From assembly GCA_947396885.1 (NCBI GenBank), contig OX377205.1:75302969-75366968 (forward strand): 64,000 nucleotides of DNA, in the 5' to 3' direction. Positions 31,743-42,452 of the stretch are shown piece by piece; within the stretch, counting starts at the first letter, position 1; the number at the start of each line of letters is the position of its first letter. The notes beneath the pieces are model-generated. The model saw only the letters and a list, made by a program, of their open reading frames with translations, was not told where the DNA came from and searched no databases. This DNA is from Heligmosomoides polygyrus polygyrus (Eukaryota > Nematoda > Chromadorea > Rhabditida > Heligmosomidae). Made by a program: the position numbers and the translations under genes.

Positions 31743-34700
31743 TGTGAAAATAAGCATATACTTGAGCTCAGCAACTCGAGCTCTATCTTTTGACATATAA
31801 ATCTCCGTAGAGTTGAGCAATGCATATAGACCCGACACAATTGAATGGGCGAGACAACCTGTAGAGCGAGCAACAGATTGTAGAGCGTGAGCGCTTGGGG
31901 AGATTTATCGGGAATTCCTAGCTGTTCTAATCAGGAATTGCTCTAAGACTGTCCAGATTGTCTTTGGTGTGCGCCCTGAATAATGCATACAGAATCGAAC
32001 CTATCAATCGAATGGGCGCGGCAGCCTGTAGTGACCGTTTGAGGAGAAATTCCCGGCCGCCTTCTTAGGAGTTGCTGTGCTCTGCCCCGGCGAGACTTTA
32101 GAGAACATTGTGAACAATACATATAGAAGAAAACCTATCAATCGAGCGGGGCGACTGCTCGCAAGTGCACGCGCGGGCGAGTTTGTAGCGCAATATCTCT
32201 ACCAAGTTCGAATCTTTCCGACTGCAACTCGATTGTAGGTAGCACAAGTTTCTTGCGTGACTTGAAACGCAACAGTGCAGCTGATGAATGCACTCAGTTA
32301 CAGCGCTGTGAAATTGCGGGTGAGACTTGTGTGACACATTTTTTCCGATTTCGGTGGATCACTGCGGGGAGACGCGACGAGCCAACGGCCTCAAAATGCG
32401 TGGGCGAGCAGTACACTAAAGGCACTTTACGATAACTTGCTCACAGATACCCAGCTGCCTAAACTGCCTTTGCCCCATCTGCTATTTTAGAGAGGCGGAC
32501 GGGAGCTGTAAAGTTTCTTCGGCCCTTACTCGCCCATGTTTGCGTTTTCGACACTAACGATGTAACCAATCTATTCAGCTCGAAGAGCTCTATCAGACGG
32601 TGTCAATATCGACAATTTCAGAAAAATCGATTTTTCGACAATTTCGCTTCGAGGACGAGGCTGCTCGAGGCCGCGGAAGACACACGATGACGTCATCGAA
32701 AGTCTATATCTTTGAGTTGGGCCATGCTTGACACCGTTCGATAGAGCTTCTCATGCTGAATTGAAAAGCTTTATTGACAGTAGGGAAGGCTGTAATCTGG
32801 GCGAGTAAGAGCGATGAGAGCATCGACCGTTATTGTGCTAAATTGCACGCGCGGACGTCTTCTGAGCGCAGTAATTCTGTCATTTGTAAACCTTTCCAGT
32901 TGCAGCTTGTGGGTTTTGTAGGATGCAAAACACTCTACCTGCAAGCCGAAAAACAGCAATCTACATTATGACTGGACAAAGCTACAGCGGTGCGAAAATG
33001 CAAGGTAGCCTTGTGTGACGCGATTTTTTCCAATTTCAGTCGACTCCTGGGGGAAGACCCAGAGAGCTAACAGCCTGCAAATGCGTTGGCAAGCAGACCA
33101 CTTAAGGTACTTTACGATAAAGTGCCCAAAACTCTTCAGCTGCCTAACCTGCCTTAGTCTCAGCTGCCATTTTAGGGGTGCGGAGGGCTGCGCTGAAGTT
33201 TCTTCCGCCCTTACTCGCCACCATTTGAGTTTTTGACACACGAGATGATACTCTTCTGTTCAGCTCGAGATCTCTATTGAACGGTATCAATCTCGGTCAA
33301 TTTCAGAAAAATCGATTTTTTGACAATTTCTCGTTGAGGGACGAGCTTGCGCGGACGATGACATCATCGAAAATCGATATTTTCGAAATTGGCCAAATTA
33401 CCTTCCTTCAAAATTACCTAGGGGTTATTTGGGCGCTGATTACGAATCCGACGTCCGTTTTTGAAAATTCCGAAAAATAGTTCCCCGCCGTTTGAGAGTG
33501 ATCGAGTCAGGATCACCGATTATCCTCACTTATCGGTATGGGTGGTCATAATCGTCCGAATGAACCTTGGCATCGTGTTCGGTATCCCGAATAAGCCCCG
33601 TATCTATACGAAGTTTGAGCAAAATCGGTGATCCTGACCCGACCACTCTCAGTTATCCGGAGAAAATCCCAAACCTGCCGAAATCGGTGGAATTTTCAAA
33701 AATGGATGTCGGATTCGTAATTAGCACCCCAAATAACCCCCCCCCCCCGATGATTCTTGAGGATTTCGAAAAAAAATCGATTTCCTGACGTCATCGTCCG
33801 GGCAGACTCGGCGAAGAGCGCCCTCGTCCTCGAGGGATGTTGTCAAAAGATCACTTTTCCCACAATTGACCGAGATTGATGCCGTTCAATAGAGCCTTTC
33901 GAGCTGAACAGATCAGTACCATCTCCTTTGGCAAAAACTCAAATTTGGGCAAGTAAGGGCGGAAGAAACTTCACCGCTGGCTTCCGCACCTCTAAAATGG
34001 CAGCTAAGACAAAGGCAGGTTAGGCAGTTGAAGAGTTATGAGCACTTTATCGTAAAGTACCTTAAGTTGTCTGCTTGTCAACGCATTTGCATTCCGTTAG
34101 CTCTCCGAGTCTTCCCGCAGGGGTCGACTGAAATTAGAAAAAATCGCATCACACAAGGCTAACCTGCGTTTTCGCACCGCTGAGCTTTGTCCAGTCATAA
34201 TGTAGATTGCTGTTTTTTAGCATGCTGGTAGAGCGTTTTGCATCCTACAAACTGCAACTGGAAAGAGTTACAAATGACAGAGTTACCGCGCTCAGAACAC
34301 GCCCGCGCGTGCAATTTAGCACAACAACGGTCCCTCCTCGCTCTTACTCGCCTAGATTACAGCTTTCTACTGTCAATAAAACCAAATTGTCCAAAAAATC
34401 GATTCTTCTAAAAATGGTCGACATTGACATTGTTCGATAGAGCTTTTAGTGGTGTTATTGTGAGTGTCGAAAACTCAAATATGGGTGAGTAAGGGCCCAG
34501 GAGACTTCAACCGCTAAGTCCGCCGCCCTGAAATGGCAGCTGGGGCAAAGGCATTTTAAACAGCTAGGAGGCTGTGAGCAAGTCATCTTAAGGCACTTGA
34601 AGTGTTCTACTCGCATGCACATTTGTAGGCCGTTAGCTCTTCCGCCTTCCTGCTGAGGTCGACTGAATTCGTAAAAATGCGTCACTCAAGCCTCACCGCA

Positions 34701-35265
34701 GCACTATAATATAGTCCATTCATGTTGTGTTTTAGATCACGCCAAGAAACTTGTGCTGCCTACAATGCTATCGAGTTGCAGTCGGAAAGATTTGAACTTG
34801 GTAGAGATATTGCGCTACGAACTCGGCTGCGCGTGCACATGCGAGCGGTAGCCTACTTCATTGATAGGTCTTCTTCCGTATGCATCGTTCACAATGTACT
34901 CTAAATTCTCGCCGGTACAGAGCACAGCAACCCCTAAGAAGGCGGCTGATAATTTCTGATGAAACTCCTCAAACGGTCACTCTACAGGCTGACGCGCCCA
35001 TTCGATTGATAGGTTTGATTCTGTATGCATTGTTCACGGCGCACTTCAAAGGTAGGCTGGACAGTCTTAGAACATTTCCTAATTAGAACAGCTAGGGATT
35101 CCCGACAAATCTCTCCAAGCGCTCACTTTACAATCTGTTGCTCGCTCTACAGGTTGTCTCGCCTATTCGATTGATTGTGTCGGGCCTATACGCATTGTTC
35201 AACTCTACTGGAATTTATTTCAAAAGATAGAGCTTGAGTTGCTGAGCTGAAATATATGCTTATTT
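31743..35265. repeat. Giant palindrome P3 (about 3.5 kb)
   Basis: The left arm (31743 to about 33560) is inverted in the right arm (about 33600-35265) almost throughout. Outermost pairing is GAAAATAAGCATATACTTGAG with its complement near 35250; inner pairs include GACAGTAGGGAAGGCTGTAAT near 32775 with TTACAGCTTTCTACTGTC near 34355, and at the core the block TCAGGATCACCGATT near 33511 with AATCGGTGATCCTGA near 33627. Each arm is itself built of two related modules of about 650 bp in tandem (around 32160-32600 and 32810-33240). No coding frame is conserved between arms. Confidence 0.85.
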
Positions 35266-35640
35266 TCAGCTCAGCTTTTCAGCTATTTTCTTGGTTTTTG
35301 TTACCATATTTTATAAGGTCTAGTCTTTGAGGGAATCAATTTGCAAAATGCCGATGAGTTTATACAAATTTGTCCCGAGAGTATTTTGAAAACGGAGCAA
35401 GCATCAATCCATTTCCTTCGGGAGAACTGCGGGTTGACTCAAAAAAATTTCTTCCGAATTGCTGCTTGTGGAATCCCTGGATAGAAGAACCAGTTGTACC
35501 TTATAACAAATTTCCTTGTGCAATTATTTTAAACATTTTCTATCAGGAGAATGTTTTTTTTCTTATGTGACGAAAATACTGCTGTCCCACTTTTCACTAA
35601 GGGTCGAACATAAGTCTTTGTGCTTGTATCAGAAGTAATA

Positions 35641-36687
35641 AGTTGTCCCATAAGTCCTCGCCGCTTTTTTCAACGATTCACTGCAGATTTCGTCGGCGGT
35701 CTCTTGCATAGCGCTACAAAGCTTTCGAAAGAGAATGATTTGCTCTATCAAAGCATGTATTGCATTTCTTTTTTCATCATGAATTTTGTCAATTTTTAGG
35801 TCGTTGAATTGGAAAGTGGAAAAGTGAAAAAGTAGCCGATTGCGCACTAGTTCTCTCCGCTTAGGATTGTAATTTTTTGCGCAGTTTTTTTTATAGCACT
35901 TGGAAGACAATGTTCTGTACTACAAAAGTATGTGTTGGTCCTATTTTCTCACTTGCTCTTTATTGATTTTTAGGCCATCAAATTGGGAATTCCGACTTTT
36001 CCGTCCGAATCACCAGAGCTCCGGTTCTGTGGTTGGACTTTTTTGCTTAGTGTTATATGTCGTTTGGAAGAGGATGTCTTGCTCAGTAAGAATTTGTGTT
36101 GCGTTTATTGGATCATGCTGATTTCTGTCGAATATCAACAACTGAAGAAGGAGAAGGAGTTGTTGGTGAAGACGATTTTTCTCTTTTTGGCATTTTGTTG
36201 ATATTCAAAAGAAATCAATAAGCGCAACTCATATTCTTATAGATCAAGACATTTTCTTTCGAATGACATATAGCACCATCCCAAAAAGTCCAATCACACA
36301 GCAGGAACTGTCGGCAAAAATAACCATCCTCCTTCGGACGTCCCAATTTGTTGAGCTAAAAATCAATCAAGGACAAATGAGCAAATAGCACTAACACATA
36401 TTCTTGTAGTACAAAACATTGTCTCCCAAATGCTCAAAAGAAACTGCGCAAAAAATTACAAACCTAAGCGGAGAGAACAAGTGCGCAAATGGCTACTTTT
36501 TCACTTTTTTACTTTTCACTTCAACGACCTAAAAATTGACAAAATTCATGATGAAGAAAGAAATGCAATACATACCCTGATAGAGCAAATCATTCTCTTT
36601 CGAAAGCTATGTATCGCTATGCAGGAGACCGCCGGCGAAATCTGCAGTGAATCGTTGAAAAAAACGGCGAAGACTTATGGGGCAACC
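35641..36687. mobile_element. TA-flanked palindromic element P4 with mariner-like ends
   Basis: Ends AGTTGTCCCATAAGTCCTCG and (reverse complement of the right) GGTTGCCCCATAAGTCTTCG, with TA outside each, resemble the terminal repeats of the mariner at 21194. The whole 1047 bp folds on a centre near 36160. Both arms read outwards as a related open frame of about 80 codons (35910-35641 minus, 36430-36687 plus) with the shared segment RNAIHxLIEQIILFRKLC. Whether that frame was ever translated is unknown. Confidence 0.75.
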
Positions 36688-36749
36688 TAATATTTTATTT
36701 TTAGTCTATAGTCCTTTAGAGATTTGATAAGTCCTGTGTTGTGCTTTTA

Positions 36750-36883
36750 GGCCCCGTTTATACTTCGTCGCGGCGCGATGCGACGCCACGTATAGTGGCC
36801 ATATTGATTTTGCGACGCGATCGATCGATTTGGCCTCATTGCGTGGCCATCGCGTCACGCCGCGACGAAGTATAAACGGGGCC
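36750..36883. mobile_element. Small inverted-repeat element (MITE), TTA target site
   Basis: 134 bp with 26-bp perfect inverted ends beginning GGCCCCGTTTATACTTCGTC, flanked by TTA on both sides (36747-36749 and 36884-36886). A 3-bp TTA/TAA duplication with GG-starting ends is typical of PIF/Harbinger-derived MITEs. Almost the entire element is palindromic. Confidence 0.8.
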
Positions 36884-37199
36884 TTATGCATTTAAATTTA
36901 TAGTGATCTGAAAAGTCTAGCTTGCTGTCATAATGAAATTCTCAATCCGTTACTCAGTTTACCGAAGTGATTGGGGTGTCCTAGTTCAGGTGTAATTTGG
37001 CAGCGAAGGTAAGAGTCCTATCCGCTTCACCTTTTTTTTCGGAGACAATGGTAACTGCCAAACTCGAGACCAATCCATAATGCGTTCGATAGCGTTTAAT
37101 CACCACTCGCGAGTCTTGAAGTAAGGTTGGTAGATCTGCGCAGTTCACATTAAAAAGCAGGAGGTGAAAAAACGCCTCCTTTAGGGACTCGAGGGGTAA

Positions 37200-38530
37200 C
37201 CCTTTTCACTGATGACAGTGTATTCTTTATTTTTACTTGAAATGTCCTACTATCCAAATATGTTTCAATCCATCATAACGGCATATGATGGAAACCCATT
37301 CTGCCAATTTTGTGCAGTAATTTTTTGTGGCTGACTCTATCAAAACCTTTTGCGAAATCAAAAAACACCACATCACAGCACTTTTTCGTATTGAACAAGT
37401 CAGTTCAGTCATTAAAACATTCAAGGAGAATTGTATTAACTGATTTTCCTCTTAAAAATCCATGCTGACATTCTGGAATTAGATTGTTTTTCTCAAGATG
37501 TTCTATAATAGGTTGGTTTGCTTATCAATTTTTCAAAAACTGCAAAACTGTGATGTAACGCTTACTGTTCTAAAGTTTCCAGGATTTTCAGCCGGTTCTT
37601 TTTTTGGCAATGCTGTTACAAATGAGTGCTTCCATTGTTTAGATATTTCAAAAAAATAAAAAATAAAATAAAATAATAATGAAAAATAAGCGACTGATTA
37701 TATAGATAAGCTAACGGTTGAGCAATTAAATAAGTTACTCTTTTTAGAAAATGAAGTGGAATTCCATCTGGCTTGATGGGGTTGGACATCTTCCAATTCC
37801 TTATTGTTTCGAAAACATATTTTTCCTGGAACCATAAAACGGTATTTATGTGACTATTCAAAGATATGACAAACATCTCATATCTATCAGTAACTGTACT
37901 TCAAAGAATTTTCTCCACATTATCGAAGTTAGATAATCAAAGATTTTATCATAGTTTCCCTGGTAATTGATATCTTTTATAAATTTTCATTCCAAAAAGT
38001 TTTCGTTTGTACGAAATGAAATACAAGCACGGTCACTGTTACCCAGATAGAACTCTAACTTCGCTGATTATTTCTTTGTCATTTAAAATTAGGAGGTCGG
38101 GTACATTGGTTCCTCTGGTTGGAGAATTCACATATTGTATAAACTCATGAGATTTCACAAATTCAATAAAACTAGAACCGGTGGTGGTATCTTGAACTTC
38201 TTCATAATGCCAGTCAATATCCGGCATATTAAAATCTCCGACTAAAACAGTTATTACTATCCGCTAAGTCACTAAGCGTTTCAACTAGCTGTTCGTTTGC
38301 AGGAGCTAAACATGAAGGAGACCTGTAAGCTATGACTACTCGGAATGCATTTGATTGATTGTAGATATCTAATGCAAGAAGTTCATAGCTGTTTTCAACA
38401 CTACGACTTCCGAAAAGATAGTCTCATGCACAAATTTGTTTGTTAACAATATTGCAACTTCTCCTCCCAACATGTGGAACAAAATGAATTTCGTGGTAAT
38501 GATCTGACATTTACGTAAAAACACGATGCA
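37200..38530 (-). pseudogene. CR1-like retrotransposon remnant
   Basis: Read on the minus strand, pieces appear in the right order. Endonuclease first: GDFNMPDIDWHYEEVQD near 38240-38180, then SHEFIQYVNSPTRGTNVPDL. Next the start of reverse transcriptase (WKMSNPIKPDGIPLHFLK, near 37780), then DVVFFDFAKGFDRVSHKKLL near 37380-37310. Stops and frameshifts throughout, and the catalytic ADD block is missing. It belongs to the endonuclease-type non-LTR group (CR1/Jockey-like). It differs from the plus-strand element at 57 kb. Confidence 0.8.
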
Positions 38531-38649
38531 GACTTTCTAGAATAGAACTGAAGAACACTGCTTAGTTTAAAGCATTGTGAATTTCTGTTTTATACCACAG
38601 AAGCGAACTATTACTGTTTTGGCGCTTCGTTGTAGACTTCCAAGGCTTT

Positions 38650-38780
38650 TGCACACTCGGCAGCAGCGGCATTGGCAGCGGCAACGGCCATTGCTTAAGC
38701 ATAGGGTCATCGATTAGGCGGGAATCGACGCCCCTATGCTTAATCATTTTCCGCCGCCGCTGTTGCCGACTGTGCCGGGA
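38650..38780. repeat. GC-rich hairpin, about 130 bp
   Basis: CACACTCGGCAGCAGCGGC and GCTTAAGCATAGGG on the left pair with CCCCTATGCTTAAT and CCGCTGTTGCCGACTGTG on the right. A small foldback repeat. Confidence 0.7.
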
Positions 38781-38849
38781 CCTATAGGCCTAAAATGGAC
38801 GTGCGTGTTTTTGGTTGCTTTTTGTTGTTTTGTTTTCTTCAATATCCAT

Positions 38850-39165
38850 TAATGGGTAGGTGCGACTAGAGCGACTAGCGCGACAAGAGCGGCTGGAGCG
38901 AAAATGTCGGCGCTGGAGTGTGAACACTTTTCGACGGCGCGCGCTCTGTTTTAATCGATTCGCATGTTTTGCACGAGCGACGGGAGCGACAAGAGTCAAC
39001 GCAGCGCGCGCAGCGTGCGCAGCGTGCGCAGCATGCGCAGCGACAAGAGCGACTGGAGCGACAGCGCCGGTGCTCGAGTATGAACACTCTTCGATGGCGC
39101 GCTCGGTTTTAATCGATATGCATGTTTTGCACGGGCAAGTCGCTCTTGTCGCGAAGTATGGACAG
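38850..39165. repeat. Duplicated GC-rich segment
   Basis: A segment of about 65 bp (GTGTGAACACTTTTCGACGG ... TTTTAATCGATTCGCATGTT) at 38915-38975 recurs at 39076-39135 with a few changes. Between them are GCGACAAGAGCG and GTGCGCAGC repeats. Open frames here are low-complexity Ala/Arg translations and I do not call them genes. Confidence 0.6.
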
Positions 39166-39170
39166 GCCAT

Positions 39171-40755
39171 AGGCCTATGTTATACTTCGGCGACGCGTCG
39201 CCGACGCTGCGACACGTCAGCGACGGCCCGTTACCGACGTCGGCCGACGCTGACGTCACCAGCGACGCCGCCGACGTCGCCACAGACGCCGCCGACGCGT
39301 GGTCGACGTCGGCGACGTCGTCAACAGATTCTGTGGCGGCGTCGGGGACGTCGTTGACAGGAGAGCATCGGAGCGCATTTTTAGCATCGGAGCGCGCTTT
39401 CAATGTCATCATTTGGCCACCAGTCTGCCGACTGCATACATTTTGTGCTTTTCTTAATCTTCAAAAGGATTTTTTATTCTTAATTGTTCTTAATGTTTCA
39501 AGACTTGATGATGATTTGTTGTTCTGTATGTACGGTAGTCTGCTCAACCATAATCTGCCGAACCTTAGGATTTTATGTGAGCCTTTAACTTCTTCAGTGC
39601 CTTTTGTGACCAAAGTTATCACCTTTCTAACAGTGCATACATTTCTTGAGACACCCAGTATTATTAGAATTAGGCAGTATAAAAAAAGACTCACGTCCAT
39701 CTATCAGGTAGAGATACGTATATTTTTGTGCCTTTTTTCTGTTGAAACTCTGTTATCTGCCTCAATTTCGTTGTTTGTTAAAGAACACACCAAAGAAACT
39801 TTTTACATATTCTTCTGCAAGCCTTAAAGAAAACATTTTTCGTTGGAATAGAACTGCTACATATTAGCAGCGCCACACCTTTCTTGCACCTGCTGTAAAG
39901 CAGTTCTGAATGTTCAGCATGTTCTAGGCCATCTATTGCTCCTCTCTAACCCAGGCGACGTCATTAATTTGAAGCTATCATAACCGGTAATATAGTCTCT
40001 TTAAGAAATGCAAATTTAGCAGACGCGATTGCATAATTGGGCGATAGAATATCTGAAAAGAATAAAATGTGATTTGTCTAAGGTAGAGCATAATTGGAAA
40101 TCTTGTAGTGTGCGAGGAAAAGAAGATTGTGAGCGCGAATATGTAACCTATTTAAGTATCAAGTGATGAAGAGCCAAGATGATTACGGCGCGATAGGTGC
40201 TAAACATCGTCAAAATGATGGCCGACATTGAGAGAAAGTAAGCAAACGAGGCGCCTTCTTGATGTGCGGTTATGAAACTCATGTCGATTCAAAGTAGGCA
40301 TGAACTATATTTTGAAGCGAACTCTATTTCTTCTAGACTAACCCAATCCAAATGGTACTGGACCACTTAGGAGTCTGACGCGACCGTTGGTTTTTTCACA
40401 CTATTGGCTGGATGCCGCAAGATGGGCGTTTTTGACCCACCCACAAACAAAATACTCCCTCTGAGCGCATTTTCTCCCAGCCTTGAATGAGGCCGGCGAC
40501 GGCCCGTCGCCGTGCACAGCGCGGCGACCGACCCACGGACGACGTCGGTGGCGACGTCGGTGGCGACGTCTGTGGCGACGTCGGTGGTGACGTCGGTGGC
40601 GACGTCGGCGGCGGAAGTATAACACCCCCTGCGGAGCTCTCGGCGACGTCGTCGGCGACGCTGTGTTGGGCGGGCTGCTACGCAGTGCGTAGCTGCCCGC
40701 AAAGCACAGCGTCGCCGACGTCGGCCGACGCGTCGCCGAAGTATAACATAGGCCT
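39171..40755. mobile_element. Inverted-repeat element with GACGTCGG-rich ends
   Basis: AGGCCTATGTTATACTTCGG at the left end matches the reverse complement of the right end for about 30 bases, and GACGTCGG-type repeats continue inward from both ends. The AGGCC...GGCCT ends and TTATACTTCG-like subterminal sequence resemble the MITE at 36750. A TAA follows the right end, but I see no clear matching left target copy. The middle (39420-40380) is AT-rich with no transposase recognised. Confidence 0.6.
40538..40613. repeat. 12-bp tandem repeat GACGTCGGTGGC, about 6 copies
   Basis: Consecutive GACGTCGGTGGC units with single-base variants, within the right arm of the inverted-repeat element ending at 40755. 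Produces a Gly-Asp-Val repeat in one frame, which I regard as incidental. Confidence 0.8.
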
Positions 40756-41359
40756 TAATCTGGGAAGACGCCTCATGCCGCTGTTGCGTCGCGCAATCTG
40801 CTCGCCCTAGATGTCTGTGCTGTCTCTGCCCGCCACCGTCGCTTCTATGCGCACTCGCTGTCTGCTCTCTCGGCGCGCCTTCATTGTCCTTACTGTTTTT
40901 ACTGCCACTTACGCTGTTTGCGTTACCGGTGCGCCGGCCTCCGCATCATGAAGCTTGTACTTGCATGTAGACATTGCTTTTTCCCAAATTGTAATATTTC
41001 TGCCTCACATAGCTGAAATTGTTCTGGGATGTGCCGAAATAAAGTGAAAGACCAGTACCGGTAAGTGTACTTAGCTATCCCATTATGCCCTGTCTCACCT
41101 CTGCTACAGGCTAGAGCGGGTCGAATAGTGCGCATCGATAGGCGACCCAGACTGCATCTTTTACCAGTGCGCGCCATTTCATAACGTCTTGGACGATTCC
41201 AACTTAATATAACGGGCTTAGAAGGCACTTCAAAGGCTATGATATTTTTTACGACTATGATAATCATTCTTCTCATGACATATAACCCCTTTTAAACCTA
41301 TTTTGAACAAAATTACATGTGTATACCAAATACAGTAATATCGAAGTCTTTTTTTTCAG

Positions 41360-41546
41360 GTTGGACGAGCTCCTCCGCTGGTGAGCGAAATCGCCGAATC
41401 GACGGGCACGTGTGCCCCATCCGGTGTTCCTGGCTATATTTTTCAAAGGCCAACTGTGATGCCATTTGTGGTCCGAGAAATAACTCCAAAGTTCGCGTCG
41501 AAGGATCACCAGTTCCTGTGCGAGCCAGTGTTCATGCCACAAGAAG
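41360..41546 (+). CDS. Internal exon of an unrecognised gene
   Basis: 187 bp between a strong nematode acceptor (TCTTTTTTTTCAG) and a GTAGCG donor. Reads from VGRAPPLVSEIAESTGTCAP through FQRPTVMPFVVREITPKFAS to CEPVFMPQE, with balanced composition unlike the surrounding repeat DNA. I do not recognise the family. Upstream exons were not found. Two Cys residues could suggest an extracellular domain, but this is a guess. Confidence 0.5.
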
Positions 41547-41649
41547 GTAGCGAAAATTTTCGACGGATGAGTATTTATTCATTTAGTTATAGTAAAGAGC
41601 AAACGAGAAGGGGGAACAAGCCCTACTGGACAACTCACAAAACATCAAG

Positions 41650-41840
41650 CAAATAGAAATATAGATTACCTCCTAACCCTGAGGATAGCTATGAACAGAA
41701 CAAGTTAGTCATCAGCAATTACTTGAACGCATGCATGGATAAGGACAGGTTTTTTTTCGCATGCAAGGAGTAGAGCTTCCGCAGCCTTTTATATACGAAT
41801 AATGATTCTGATTGTGGTTCTTGCAATGGGAACATGTTGT
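41650..41840 (+). repeat. Single-copy ancestor of the array's second half
   Basis: This stretch (TCAAGCAAATAGAAATATAG ... AATGGGAACATGTTGTTAT) is about 93-95% identical to the end of each 606-bp unit. Here it is followed by 552 bp (41841-42392) that is absent from the array, showing that the unit arose by joining 42393-42800 to a copy of this block. Confidence 0.75.
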
Positions 41841-42348
41841 TATTGCAAGAGGATAGCGGTGCTTTAAAGAGTTTAGAGGGAAAACAGTATTTGGACGTTC
41901 AAGCGTTCAAATTCTGGGAACTCTTGGCTAGCACTATGTCAGTATCTGTTCCAGTTTTCAAATCAGCATTGCTTTAGGTTGTCACGGAGACAGTGACAGC
42001 AAAGCGCTGCGGTGTGGATCTGTTTCAGCATCCTTTCATGTAATACTTCATGTTTTAGTAAATTTTTGTTTTAAGCAGTTTCAATTGCTTGTATCATGAG
42101 CAGCCTAATGGAAGCAATTTTCATGCGTGCGCCACTCAGCCCTCCGCGGAAGACGAGACGCTTACCAAGAAGAGCTCAGATATCGTTGTTATTGGCCAAG
42201 GATGTCGTTACAGGAAAATTTGCAGATCTTGTCCCGATTAGCTTGGTTTAAGCGGTTTAGCGTGTTGTTTTTCTTTACTTTATAGCCTTATACCCGTTCA
42301 AATATGAAAATATGAAAATAATTAATCACGTTTTCTATAGGGGAGTAG

Positions 42349-42452
42349 ACGGATTGTATGCATCGTATACAGATGACGCTGGATCGTTTCGAATGCCAGT
42401 GGCGTCCGATTTATTCTACCCGAGTGATCTCATTGCTCAGCACCTCGATTGA
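42349..42452 (+). CDS. Probable terminal exon of the same unrecognised gene
   Basis: Reads DGLYASYTDDAGSFRMPVAS, then SDLIAQHLD and TGA (42450-42452). Joining 41546 to 42349 keeps the frame, using the AG in GGGGAGTAG. The better-looking acceptor TTTTCTATAG eight bases earlier would put a TAG in frame, so the joint is uncertain. The second half of this exon is repeated in every unit of the array that follows. Confidence 0.4.

Noticed and set aside
38860..39357. 165-codon Ala/Arg-rich protein
   Set aside because: Low-complexity translation of GTGCGCAGC and GCGACAAGAGCG repeats, with an equally long frame on the other strand.
39177..39827. 216-codon plus-strand open frame
   Set aside because: Its first third translates a GACGTCGG repeat and the rest is a hydrophobic, low-complexity tail running out of the inverted repeat; no start context or splice signal.
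40487..40810. Gly-Asp-Val repeat protein
   Set aside because: Direct translation of a 12-bp tandem repeat; the opposite strand is equally open.
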